Shown: positions 27,964 through 35,521 of the stretch, one piece after another
Position numbering within the stretch: the stretch's first letter is position 1
Layout of the letters: each line of letters starts with the position of its first letter
Assembly (NCBI GenBank): GCA_002928535.1
Contig: PERG01000016.1
Location: 1 to 51,245 of the forward strand
Length of the DNA: 51,245 bases
Direction: 5' to 3'
DNA from: Methylotenera sp.
GTDB taxonomy: Bacteria > Pseudomonadota > Gammaproteobacteria > Burkholderiales > Methylophilaceae
Notes under the pieces: model-generated
The model's input: only the letters and a program-made list of their open reading frames with translations
Database searches by the model: none
Told to the model about the DNA's origin: nothing
Program-made: the position numbers and the translations under genes

Positions 27964-28833
27964 TTGATAATCCCGATTCTAACCGATGATCCTGGCTGGC
28001 ATGGTGAGCAGTTAAAGCAGGCTTTCACCTTGCGGGGGGTGGAGACTGTGTTCGTTTCTTTAGTTGATTGCAGTCTGCAAATGACCGAGCAATTAAAAGT
28101 TCATATTCCAGGATTTACAAAGCCGCCACCCGGTGTATTTGTGCGTGGTGTAACAGGCGGTACTTTGCAGCAAGTCATTACGCGCCTGAACATTCTGCAT
28201 GTGCTGCAAGATAGTGGAGTCGTCGTTTATAACCATGGCCGTGCCATAGAGCGTACTGTCGACAAAGCCATGACCAGCGTTTTACTGCATCGCCATAAGG
28301 TAGCAACGCCTCATACCTGGGTATGCGAATCACGCGCACAAGCGCAGCAAGTAAGGCGGTTGAGTAACGAAGTTATGGTGCTTAAACCTTTGTTCGGGTC
28401 GCAAGGTTTAGGTGTGCGTCAATTAATGCCTGAAGCACCATTGCCGGTACCTATGGAAATGTATGTTGATGGCGTTTATTACCTACAACAATTCATTGAA
28501 ACTTCAGACGTACCGCATGACTTCCGTTTGTTCGTCATAGGCAATAAAGTTGTTGCCGCAATGAAGCGTATTGGTGACAGCTGGGTTAACAATGTGGCGG
28601 CCGGTGGTCAATGTGTGGCAATTGAGCCGGAGCCTGCCATGATCCAATTGGCACTTAATGCGGCAGCGGCAGTCAATATCGAATATTGTGGGGTTGATAT
28701 TATCCAAGCCAAAACCGGTGAGTATTATGTGCTCGAAGTTAACAGTATCCCTGCCTGGAAGGGCTTGCAAACCGCAACACAAATCAATATCGCGCAATTG
28801 TTGGTAGATGATTTTTTAAGCAAACTTTCTTAA
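27964..28833 (+). CDS. RimK-like ATP-grasp ligase (orf5-like)
   Basis: This 289-residue protein has the RimK-type ATP-grasp layout: a pre-ATP domain (ILTDDPGWHGEQLKQAF), the segment NHGRAIERTVDKAMTSVLL, ATP-binding VLKPLFGSQGLGVRQL and a metal-binding strand YYVLEVNSIPAWKGLQ. RimK-family enzymes add glutamates to acceptors, and H4MPT and methylofuran have amino-acid tails in methylotrophs, so a tail-forming role is likely but unproved. The start is TTG; an in-frame TAA at 27922 and no other usable codon limit the choice. It follows mch, the position of orf5 in other methylotrophs. Confidence 0.8.
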   Translation: MIIPILTDDPGWHGEQLKQAFTLRGVETVFVSLVDCSLQMTEQLKVHIPGFTKPPPGVFVRGVTGGTLQQVITRLNILHVLQDSGVVVYNHGRAIERTVDKAMTSVLLHRHKVATPHTWVCESRAQAQQVRRLSNEVMVLKPLFGSQGLGVRQLMPEAPLPVPMEMYVDGVYYLQQFIETSDVPHDFRLFVIGNKVVAAMKRIGDSWVNNVAAGGQCVAIEPEPAMIQLALNAAAAVNIEYCGVDIIQAKTGEYYVLEVNSIPAWKGLQTATQINIAQLLVDDFLSKLS

Positions 28834-28884
28834 TGCTCCATTGAGTTAATCCTCGACTGGCTAAATGCACAAACTGGCTAATTA

Positions 28885-29727
28885 ATGAAAACACTATCCC
28901 CGGATCAGTTGGCACTCGCCTATCGAGAAGCTTGTATGCAAGAGCTACAAGCACTTAAGCCGGGTAATGTGCATATTTTTGCGGATGGCCATCGCATGAC
29001 CATTCATCACTTCTTTAAAAGTATCGATGCTTCTGCGAATATTTTATGCCAGCCTGATTTAACCGTAGGTGAACGGATTTTTGGTGCGGTAAAAGCCACG
29101 AAAGAGGCTGTTGGCTTGAATACCAATTTAGGTATTATTCTACTGTGCGCGCCTTTAGTCCAAGCACGATTGCAGGCTCATCAATTTCAATCGCTAAGCG
29201 AGAGCTTGAACCAGGTATTGAATGATTTAACGGTTGATGATGGCATGTTAGCTTCACACGCAATTGTGTTAGCCAACCCTGCCGGCTTAGGGTCTGTTGA
29301 TCAGTATGATGTGCACTTGCCTGTGGAAGTCAATTTGCTGGAAATGATGCGGGCTGCCCAGCATGTCGATCGCATTGCCTGGCAATATGCCAATGCTTTT
29401 TTGGATATATTGGGATTTGGTGTGCAGTGTTTTGATGAAGCGATGGCGAAATGGCAAAATACCGCTTATGCTACTACCGCTGTTTATCTTGGATTTCTAA
29501 CGCATCAATTGGATACGCATATCATGCGCAAACATGGCAACCCACTGGCAATGACAGTCATGGCTGAAGCACAAGCGATTGAGGCGGACTTTATGGCAAG
29601 TGAAAATCCTAAGTTGCTGCAAAAGAGATTGATGGATTGGGATGCTTCTTTAAAAGCGCGGAACCTCAACCCTGGTACTAGCGCAGACCTGACGGTAGCG
29701 AGTTTGCTAGCCAAAGCACTGATTTGA
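28885..29727 (+). CDS. Triphosphoribosyl-dephospho-CoA synthase-like protein (orf7-like)
   Basis: This 280-residue protein belongs to the CitG family by its N-terminus (ALAYREACMQELQALKPGNVHIF) and TNLGIILLCAPLVQA. True CitG makes the citrate lyase cofactor, but no citrate lyase is nearby. Members beside mch (orf7 in methylotrophs) are thought to act in H4MPT synthesis, perhaps in attaching a ribosyl phosphate group; that is inference. It follows the RimK-like gene by 51 bases and ends the H4MPT arm. Confidence 0.8.
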   Translation: MKTLSPDQLALAYREACMQELQALKPGNVHIFADGHRMTIHHFFKSIDASANILCQPDLTVGERIFGAVKATKEAVGLNTNLGIILLCAPLVQARLQAHQFQSLSESLNQVLNDLTVDDGMLASHAIVLANPAGLGSVDQYDVHLPVEVNLLEMMRAAQHVDRIAWQYANAFLDILGFGVQCFDEAMAKWQNTAYATTAVYLGFLTHQLDTHIMRKHGNPLAMTVMAEAQAIEADFMASENPKLLQKRLMDWDASLKARNLNPGTSADLTVASLLAKALI

Positions 29728-29768
29728 AATCATCTCGCTGTCAAAACGAATCGCATCCATTGTAGCTA

Positions 29769-29797
29769 ACGACAGGGGCATTTTTTTGCGATATAAT
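29769..29797 (+). promoter_or_regulatory. Candidate promoter for tal
   Basis: A consensus -10 TATAAT (29792-29797) lies 17 bases downstream of ACGACA (29769-29774), which matches TTGACA at four positions. Transcription would begin near 29804 and give a leader of about 215 bases before tal. A second TATAAA occurs near 29814 without a matching -35. Confidence 0.4.
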
Positions 29798-30019
29798 CCA
29801 AGGCTTGATTTTGTATAAAAGTGACGCTTTTGTTAGCTTTGCATCCAGTTTTATATCAAGTTAACGGTCAAAACTGTATCAATTTAAGTTAATCAAATAA
29901 AAGCGGAATTAATTCGATGTGGATCAGTCGGACAGCTACTTCAAATTCGAACTTTCAGCACGAGACATTTGCAACACGAACATTTAAAAGCGTTTAGACC
30001 AATTTTTCAGGAGGCAGTA

Positions 30020-30970
30020 ATGGCAAATCTATTAGACCAATTAAAAAGCATGACCACAATCGTGGCCGATACAGGCGACGTAGAGGCAATTAAAAGTGTA
30101 AAACCAGTCGATGCAACGACTAACCCATCACTGTTGCTTAAGGCAAGTACATTGCCACAATATGCGCACCTGATTGACGAATCAATTGCTTTTGCAAAAG
30201 CGCAAGGCGGCAGTAAAGAAGTGCAAATCGAAAACGCAGCTGACAAATTGGCTGTATTGATTGGTATCGAAATTTCTAAAGTAGTGCCAGGCCGTATCTC
30301 TACAGAAGTGGACGCACGTCTATCTTTCAATGTTGAGAAAATGGTTGCTAAAGGCCGTAAACTCATCAAGTTTTATGAAGAAGCGGGTGTAGGTAAAGAC
30401 CGCGTGTTGATCAAATTAGCATCAACATGGGAAGGCATCAAAGCTGGCGAGATCCTTGAAAAAGAAGGTATCCAATGTAACCTGACATTGTTATTCGGTT
30501 TCGGCCAAGCACGTGCATGTGCTGAAGCTGGTGTGTTCCTGATTTCCCCATTCGTTGGCCGTATCTTGGATTGGTACAAAGCGAAAACTGGCGAAACATA
30601 CACACAAGAAACTGATCCAGGTGTGGTTTCTGTACGTAACATCTATGCTTACTATAAAGAACATGGCTACAAAACTGTGGTGATGGGTGCTTCATTCCGT
30701 AATGTAGGTGAATTGATTGCTTTGGCTGGTTGTGACCGTTTGACTGTGTCTCCAAACTTATTGCAAGATTTGGCTGCGACAGAAGGCACATTAGAGCGCG
30801 TATTAACTGATGGCGGCGCTAAAAAATCTCCTCCAGCAAAATTAACTGAAGAAGAGTTCCGCTTCCAATTGAACGAAGATGCAATGGCAACTGAGAAGTT
30901 AGCAGAAGGCATTCGCGGCTTCGTTGTCGATCAAAACAAACTTGAAGCAGCATTAAGCGCAAAACTTTAA
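30020..30970 (+). CDS. tal: Transaldolase (TalB type)
   Basis: Transaldolase moves a dihydroxyacetone unit between sugar phosphates and regenerates ribulose 5-phosphate in the RuMP cycle. The Schiff-base Lys is K132 in [12 protein letters not shown], the same number as in E. coli TalB, and [13 protein letters not shown] (31-43) is a family signature. The 316-residue length fits the TalB class. ATG 30020 is set by CAGGAGG upstream; an in-frame upstream ATG (29969) lacks a site. It is followed by its own terminator, with the next promoter overlapping it. Codon use resembles that of hps, as expected for strong expression. Confidence 0.97.
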   Translation: MANLLDQLKSMTTIVADTGDVEAIKSVKPVDATTNPSLLLKASTLPQYAHLIDESIAFAKAQGGSKEVQIENAADKLAVLIGIEISKVVPGRISTEVDARLSFNVEKMVAKGRKLIKFYEEAGVGKDRVLIKLASTWEGIKAGEILEKEGIQCNLTLLFGFGQARACAEAGVFLISPFVGRILDWYKAKTGETYTQETDPGVVSVRNIYAYYKEHGYKTVVMGASFRNVGELIALAGCDRLTVSPNLLQDLAATEGTLERVLTDGGAKKSPPAKLTEEEFRFQLNEDAMATEKLAEGIRGFVVDQNKLEAALSAKL

Positions 30971-31073
30971 TATTATTCTATGGTCACATAAGGGTTAAGT
31001 CAGCTTTCGACTTGAAATGCTGACGAATCCACGACTAAATTTGTAATTAAAGTGTAATCAAGCTGGTTTAGAA

Positions 31074-31102
31074 TTGACATATATTAGCTGGGCACTTATT
31101 AT
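31074..31102 (+). promoter_or_regulatory. Strong candidate promoter for hps, overlapping the tal terminator
   Basis: TTGACA (31074-31079) and TATTAT (31097-31102) are separated by 17 bases: a perfect -35 and a 5/6 -10. The -10 lies in the tal terminator hairpin (31088-31119). Transcription would start near 31109, in the right arm, giving a leader of about 140 bases to hps. Confidence 0.65.
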
Positions 31103-31119
31103 AAGTGTCCAGTTTTTTT
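31088..31119 (+). terminator. Terminator of tal
   Basis: An 11-bp stem, CTGGGCACTTA (31088-31098) with TAAGTGTCCAG (31102-31112), has one G-U pair and a 3-base loop and is followed by seven Ts (31113-31119). This is a textbook intrinsic terminator. Confidence 0.85.
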
Positions 31120-31247
31120 GTAGTACCAATTTTTGTGATATCAAATTTCTGAATGTGATGTTTGCTCGGCAAATGACACATTTAAGTTTTGGACAAAAAT
31201 AGCAATAAATCTGTAACATTCTAAAAAATTATTATCGGAGAAACACC

Positions 31248-31880
31248 ATGGCACAAACCCAAATGGCATTAGACTCATTAGATTTCGACGCAACAGTTGC
31301 ATTGGCAACTACAGTTGCTCCACACGTGGACATCTTGGAAATCGGTACACCATGCATCAAGCACAACGGTATCAAATTACTTGAAGTTTTACGTGCTAAA
31401 TTCCCAAACAACAAAATTTTAGTTGATTTGAAAACAATGGACGCTGGTTACTACGAAGCTGAACCATTCTACAAAGCTGGTGCTGACATCTGTACAGTGC
31501 TTGGTACTGCTGACATGGGCACTATCAAAGGTGTAATCGACGTTGCTAACAAATACGGCAAAAAAGCACAAGTTGACCTGATCAACGTTACAGACAAAGC
31601 TGCTCGTACTAAAGAAGCTGCTGCTGCTGGCGCACACATCATTGGCGTGCACACAGGTTTGGATCAACAAGCTGCTGGTCAAACACCATTCACTGACTTG
31701 GCTTTAGTTGCTGGTCTTGGCTTGAATGTTGAGATCTCAGTTGCTGGTGGCGTTAAAGCTGCTACTGCTAAACAAGTTAAAGATGCTGGCGCACACATCA
31801 TCGTAGCTGGCGCTGCTATCTACGGCGCTGCTGATCCAGCTGCTTCAGCTGCTGAAATCACAGCAATCGCTCACGCTTAA
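31248..31880 (+). CDS. hps: 3-Hexulose-6-phosphate synthase
   Basis: Hps fixes formaldehyde onto ribulose 5-phosphate to give 3-hexulose 6-phosphate, the entry step of the RuMP cycle. It is a 210-residue TIM barrel of the orotidine decarboxylase/KGPDC group with the catalytic set D60-K62-D65 in DLKTMDAG, plus EIGTPCIKHNG and GVHTGLDQQ. CGGAGAA precedes the ATG. Codons are highly biased (many GCT, GGT, AAA, ACA), as in very strongly expressed genes. A long leader with its own promoter precedes it, and a strong terminator follows. Confidence 0.98.
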   Translation: MAQTQMALDSLDFDATVALATTVAPHVDILEIGTPCIKHNGIKLLEVLRAKFPNNKILVDLKTMDAGYYEAEPFYKAGADICTVLGTADMGTIKGVIDVANKYGKKAQVDLINVTDKAARTKEAAAAGAHIIGVHTGLDQQAAGQTPFTDLALVAGLGLNVEISVAGGVKAATAKQVKDAGAHIIVAGAAIYGAADPAASAAEITAIAHA

Positions 31881-31948
31881 GTTAAGCATTGGTTTTTATA
31901 ACCAAGTTTAATTAAAAGCCCAATAAGAAATTATTGAGATGAACGAAT

Positions 31949-31985
31949 AAAAATCCTGACTCAGCAATGGGTCAGGATTTTTTTT
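31949..31985 (+). terminator. Terminator after hps
   Basis: AAAATCCTGAC and GTCAGGATTTT pair around TCAGCAATGG and are followed by a T-run to 31985. It separates hps from hpi, so hpi depends on read-through or on its own promoter. Confidence 0.88.
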
Positions 31986-32002
31986 GATAATATTTAGACT
32001 AA

Positions 32003-32022
32003 TATTCAATCACTATTGAATA
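32003..32022 (+). promoter_or_regulatory. Inverted repeat upstream of hpi
   Basis: TATTCAAT (32003-32010) and ATTGAATA (32015-32022) are perfect inverted arms around four bases, ending 18 bases before the hpi start. They could form a hairpin next to the ribosome binding site or bind a regulator. No clear -35/-10 pair is visible here. Confidence 0.35.
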
Positions 32023-32039
32023 CATTTAAGGGAAACATC

Positions 32040-32576
32040 ATGGATCATCAAAAATTAATCTTAGACAGACTGACAACCATTTTGTCAGAAACTGACGCCA
32101 GCAACTCAGCTAAGTTGCTAAAAATGGTTGATGAAGCTGGCCGTATTTTCATTGGTGGCGCTGGCCGTTCATTGCTCGTTTCACGCTTCTTCGCAATGCG
32201 CTTGGTACATGCTGGTTATAACGTTAGCATGATCGGGGAAGTGGTTACACCAGCCATTAAAGCTGGCGATTTGCTGATCTTGGTTTCAGGCTCAGGTGGT
32301 ACAGAGACATTATTGCCATTCGTGAAAAAAGCAAAATCTGTAGGCGCTAAATTGGCTGTGGTTTCTATGAAGAAATCTTCACCAATGGCCGATGCTGCTG
32401 ATTTAACCATCCAAATCGGTAACGATAATAGTTTCCCACTCACTAAAGGTATGCCAATGGGCTCTCAATTTGAGCTTTCAACATTGTTGTTCCTTGAAGC
32501 GGCGATTTCAGAATTGATTTTTGCCAAAGGCTTGACTGAAGAAGGTATGCGCGCAATTCACGCTAACTTGGAATAA
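32040..32576 (+). CDS. hpi: 6-Phospho-3-hexuloisomerase
   Basis: Hpi converts 3-hexulose 6-phosphate to fructose 6-phosphate, completing formaldehyde fixation. This 178-residue SIS-domain protein shows IFIGGAGRSLLVSRFFAMRL, VSGSGGTETL (phosphosugar-binding Ser loop) and GMPMGSQFELS. ATG 32040 follows AAGGGAAA; an upstream in-frame ATG at 32016 has no site. It lies 159 bases after hps, separated by a terminator. The strong bidirectional terminator at 32594 ends the block. Confidence 0.97.
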   Translation: MDHQKLILDRLTTILSETDASNSAKLLKMVDEAGRIFIGGAGRSLLVSRFFAMRLVHAGYNVSMIGEVVTPAIKAGDLLILVSGSGGTETLLPFVKKAKSVGAKLAVVSMKKSSPMADAADLTIQIGNDNSFPLTKGMPMGSQFELSTLLFLEAAISELIFAKGLTEEGMRAIHANLE

Positions 32577-32593
32577 GTCTAAATTAGTAGTGT

Positions 32594-32620
32594 AAAAACC
32601 CAAGCTTGCTTGGGTTTTTT
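32594..32620. terminator. Bidirectional terminator between hpi and the HisA-like gene
   Basis: AAAACCCAAG and CTTGGGTTTT pair around CTTG, with As before and Ts after, so the hairpin can work on both strands. It covers the last bases of the - strand gene ending at 32619. Confidence 0.8.
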
Positions 32621-33335
32621 ATTGTCGGTGAAAAGCGGCGAGGTCATCACTGCTGATTGCACCGTTGTGAAGTGCAGTTGCTACCAGTACGCCAGAGACT
32701 TCTTTTTGTCTGAGTTGTGCGCAGTCTGAGATATTGCGCACGCCACCAGCTGCATACAGTCTGCTCGGCATACTGCGAGATTGGTTTAGTATTTGCAGTC
32801 GATGCATCAGTTTTGTATTAGCACCTAAACCGCTCCCTACCTGGCTTAACTGCATGCCTACGACATTATCAGGCCAGTAGCTGGAGTCATGGTGTAACGC
32901 TAGTGGACCTAATATCTGTGGTCCTTTAGCATCTAAAGAGAGGATATATTGCCCCCCAAACTTCTGATCAATCACTTTGTAAGTGGCAAGATGAGGGATA
33001 TTTTCCGAACCAATAATAAAACAAATGTTTTTAGCGTAGGACTCAATGGAGAATGTGTCATTGCGAATCCCAGCATCCAGCCAGAACTGAATAGTAGGGA
33101 AGGTCGTTGCTAACTGATTAATGCATTCAATATGATTGCCAGAGCCTTGAATGGCATCGAGATCGGCAATATAGAGTTTGTTAAATGGGTATAATCCAAG
33201 CAGCGCTTCTAATACATATAACGGCTTGCTGGATACGCATAGTGACGAGACAATCGGCCGGTAATGCTCACGTTCTCCCATGCGTGCATGGACAACTTGG
33301 CCTTGCATGAGATCGATAACTGGGATGATTTCCAC
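32619..33335 (-). CDS. HisA/HisF-family protein of the C1 cluster
   Basis: This is a TIM-barrel protein related to HisA (ProFAR isomerase), about 238 residues. It has IIPVIDLMQGQVVHA at the N-terminus with the first catalytic-type Asp, YIADLDAIQGSGNH on strand 2 and SLDAKGPQILG with a second Asp on the C-half. Histidine genes are absent here, and such HisA-like genes recur near H4MPT genes, so a role in pterin or furan cofactor synthesis is likely but unproved. GTG 33335 or TTG 33350 could start it; neither has a strong ribosome binding site. The divergent MfnD-like gene starts only about 31 bases away. Confidence 0.75.
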   Translation of the reverse strand: MEIIPVIDLMQGQVVHARMGEREHYRPIVSSLCVSSKPLYVLEALLGLYPFNKLYIADLDAIQGSGNHIECINQLATTFPTIQFWLDAGIRNDTFSIESYAKNICFIIGSENIPHLATYKVIDQKFGGQYILSLDAKGPQILGPLALHHDSSYWPDNVVGMQLSQVGSGLGANTKLMHRLQILNQSRSMPSRLYAAGGVRNISDCAQLRQKEVSGVLVATALHNGAISSDDLAAFHRQ

Positions 33336-33366
33336 GAGTAGTTTTATCAATAATGGTGAGATTTAT

Positions 33367-34392
33367 TTGAAAATATTGCTGCTGGAATATATCACAGCTG
33401 GTGGTTTTAATGATGCACCCTTACCTGATTCACTGTTACGTGAGGGGATGTTGATGCGGGATGCATTATTAAGAGACTTTGGCGCTGTGGCACAAGTAGA
33501 GATAACAACTACTTTCGATGCTAGGCTTGATGAGCCTAAGCCGCAAGCGCAGCATAAAATGCAAAGTTATGCAGTGCACACAAACACTCATCCAACTGAA
33601 ATATGGCAAAAACTCTTATCCGAGTGTGATGCTGCATTAGTTGTAGCGCCAGAAACGGATGGCATATTACATCACCTGACCCAATCGCTTGAAACGGCCC
33701 CGATCGTTAATTTGGGTTGTAATGCGGCATCTGTGAAGCTGACTGCGAGTAAATTAGCTACCTCTAGAGTTCTTCAGCAGTCTGGCATTACAACCATCCC
33801 GAGCTATAAAGCTGATACATTTGACTGTGCACTCGCAGCAGATAATTCTCTTAATGGCTATGTAGTTAAGCCGAATGATGGAGCTGGTTGTGAAAATACT
33901 TGGTATTTTGAGGACTCCAGTGCGTTAAATCACTGGTTGCAAAGCAATGCAGAAGTACTATTCAAATTTCTCATCCAGCCTTATCAAACTGGACTGGCCG
34001 CCAGCTTCTCTATGCTGTGTAAGCAGGGGAAGGCTTGGGTCCTGGCCTGTAATGAGCAAAAAATTGAGATTGATAGAACCTATTCTCACTTGAAATACTC
34101 CGGCTCATATGTCAATGCTTTGGCCAGACATTATGCAGATTTCAATGAGCTGGCCCAGCGTATTGCAGAAACTATTCCGGGTCTGAATGGCTACGTTGGA
34201 GTTGATGTCATTATTGAAGATGGGGTCATCTATATAGTGGAAATTAATCCTAGAATCACCACCTCTTATATCGGATTGCAGCAGTCATTACACTACAATC
34301 CCGCCGAATTAATATTGGGCCTAGTCAACGAAGATTTTTCTTTGCCTAAGCACTTAACTACTCATGCTGTAGAGGTTCACGTAAATGCGTAA
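33367..34392 (+). CDS. ATP-grasp ligase, MfnD-like
   Basis: This 341-residue protein is an ATP-grasp ligase whose N-terminus (KILLLEYITAGGFNDAPLP, then LREGMLMRDALLRDFG) resembles MfnD, the tyramine-glutamate ligase of methanofuran synthesis. The ATP-grasp core has GYVVKPNDGAGCENTW and a metal site VIYIVEINPRITTSYIGL. The TTG at 33367 fits the family N-terminus, with GGTGAG upstream; ATGs at 33280 and 33325 would overlap the divergent gene. Its end overlaps the next gene by 8 bases. MfnF- and MfnE-like neighbours support a methylofuran role. The assignment is by resemblance. Confidence 0.8.
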   Translation: MKILLLEYITAGGFNDAPLPDSLLREGMLMRDALLRDFGAVAQVEITTTFDARLDEPKPQAQHKMQSYAVHTNTHPTEIWQKLLSECDAALVVAPETDGILHHLTQSLETAPIVNLGCNAASVKLTASKLATSRVLQQSGITTIPSYKADTFDCALAADNSLNGYVVKPNDGAGCENTWYFEDSSALNHWLQSNAEVLFKFLIQPYQTGLAASFSMLCKQGKAWVLACNEQKIEIDRTYSHLKYSGSYVNALARHYADFNELAQRIAETIPGLNGYVGVDVIIEDGVIYIVEINPRITTSYIGLQQSLHYNPAELILGLVNEDFSLPKHLTTHAVEVHVNA

Positions 34393-35488
34393 GGGCACCA
34401 TTGGCTGGGATGTGGGCGGCGCGCATTTGAAAGCCGCACACTTGAATAACGCCGGGAAGCTTCTGCGGGTCATTCAGGTTCCATGTGCTTTGTGGCGCGG
34501 TTTAGCAGAGTTAGAAAAAGCGATAGAGGCAATACTGCGTAAGCTTTCAACAGACCATGTGAACCATGCGATCACCATGACCGGTGAATTGGTTGATTTA
34601 TTCGCTAATCGCAAGGAAGGCGTATTAGCGATCAGCCGAGTGATGGAAAAATATCTAACAGATGAGAAATATTTTTATACAGGTGCACTACAAGCCGATT
34701 ACCAAGGTTTTACCTCGGCGGCCTACCTAGCACAGCATTGGCAAGCAATTGCCTCTGCAAATTGGCTGGCCAGTGCTGCATATGTTGCTTCCCGCATGTA
34801 TTCAATGCAGATTAGCCCTTACGCTTTATTGGTAGACATCGGGAGCACTACAACGGATTTTGTAGTGTTAAAAGATTACCAGCCTGTCTGTAAAGGCTAT
34901 ACAGATGCCGAGCGCTTACAAAGTGGAGAGCTGGTTTACACAGGCGTCATCCGTACGCCGTTAATGGCCGTAAGCCGACATGTGACGTTTGCAGGCCAAT
35001 TAACTTCAACTGCTGCGGAATATTTCGCGACGACTGCTGACGTGTATCGGTTGACCGGTGAATTATTAGCTGACGATGACATGGCTGATACGGCTGATGG
35101 CAAAGATAAGACCTTAGCTGCCAGTGCACGTCGTATCGCACGGATGATAGGGCGTGATGCAGATGAAGCAGGGCTCACATCCTGGGTCGCATTGGCGCAA
35201 TCATTCAGGACAGCACAATTTGAGCGCTTGCGCGATACGGTAATACATCATGTTGCTAACTTTCCAGACCAAGCTGTTTTTACGTTGGTTGGGGCTGGGG
35301 TAGGGCGATTTTTAGTAAAAGATCTGGCTGCGCATATGCATGCAAGTTATATCGATGTGGCAGATTTGGTGGAGATAGCGCATGAAAATGCTATGCTGAC
35401 AGATGGACAAATCAATAGCCAATGGGCAAGCAGTTGTCTGCCTGCAGTTGCGGTTGCTAGTTTGCTGCATGCTAAGCAAACATTTTAA
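34385..35488 (+). CDS. H4MPT-linked C1 pathway protein, MfnF-like (ASKHA fold)
   Basis: This 367-residue protein has two phosphate-binding motifs of the ASKHA superfamily: GWDVGGAHLKAA (7-18) and VDIGSTTTDF (150-159). It belongs to the hydantoinase/oxoprolinase-like family that travels with H4MPT genes. The characterised archaeal relative MfnF couples the furan pyrophosphate to glutamyl-tyramine in methanofuran synthesis, so this is the likely bacterial methylofuran counterpart. The ATG at 34385 overlaps the previous stop, indicating coupling. It precedes pabB by 33 bases. Confidence 0.82.
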   Translation: MRKGTIGWDVGGAHLKAAHLNNAGKLLRVIQVPCALWRGLAELEKAIEAILRKLSTDHVNHAITMTGELVDLFANRKEGVLAISRVMEKYLTDEKYFYTGALQADYQGFTSAAYLAQHWQAIASANWLASAAYVASRMYSMQISPYALLVDIGSTTTDFVVLKDYQPVCKGYTDAERLQSGELVYTGVIRTPLMAVSRHVTFAGQLTSTAAEYFATTADVYRLTGELLADDDMADTADGKDKTLAASARRIARMIGRDADEAGLTSWVALAQSFRTAQFERLRDTVIHHVANFPDQAVFTLVGAGVGRFLVKDLAAHMHASYIDVADLVEIAHENAMLTDGQINSQWASSCLPAVAVASLLHAKQTF

Positions 35489-35521
35489 GATGCTCGCCAA
35501 ACTCCACAAACAATAAATCGT

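Noticed and set aside
28885-29727. True CitG function (citrate lyase cofactor synthesis)
   Set aside because: No citrate lyase genes nearby, and the context is entirely H4MPT-related.
32619-33335. Genuine HisA of histidine synthesis
   Set aside because: No other his genes are adjacent, and the position within a C1 cofactor cluster favours a different role; not excluded by sequence alone.
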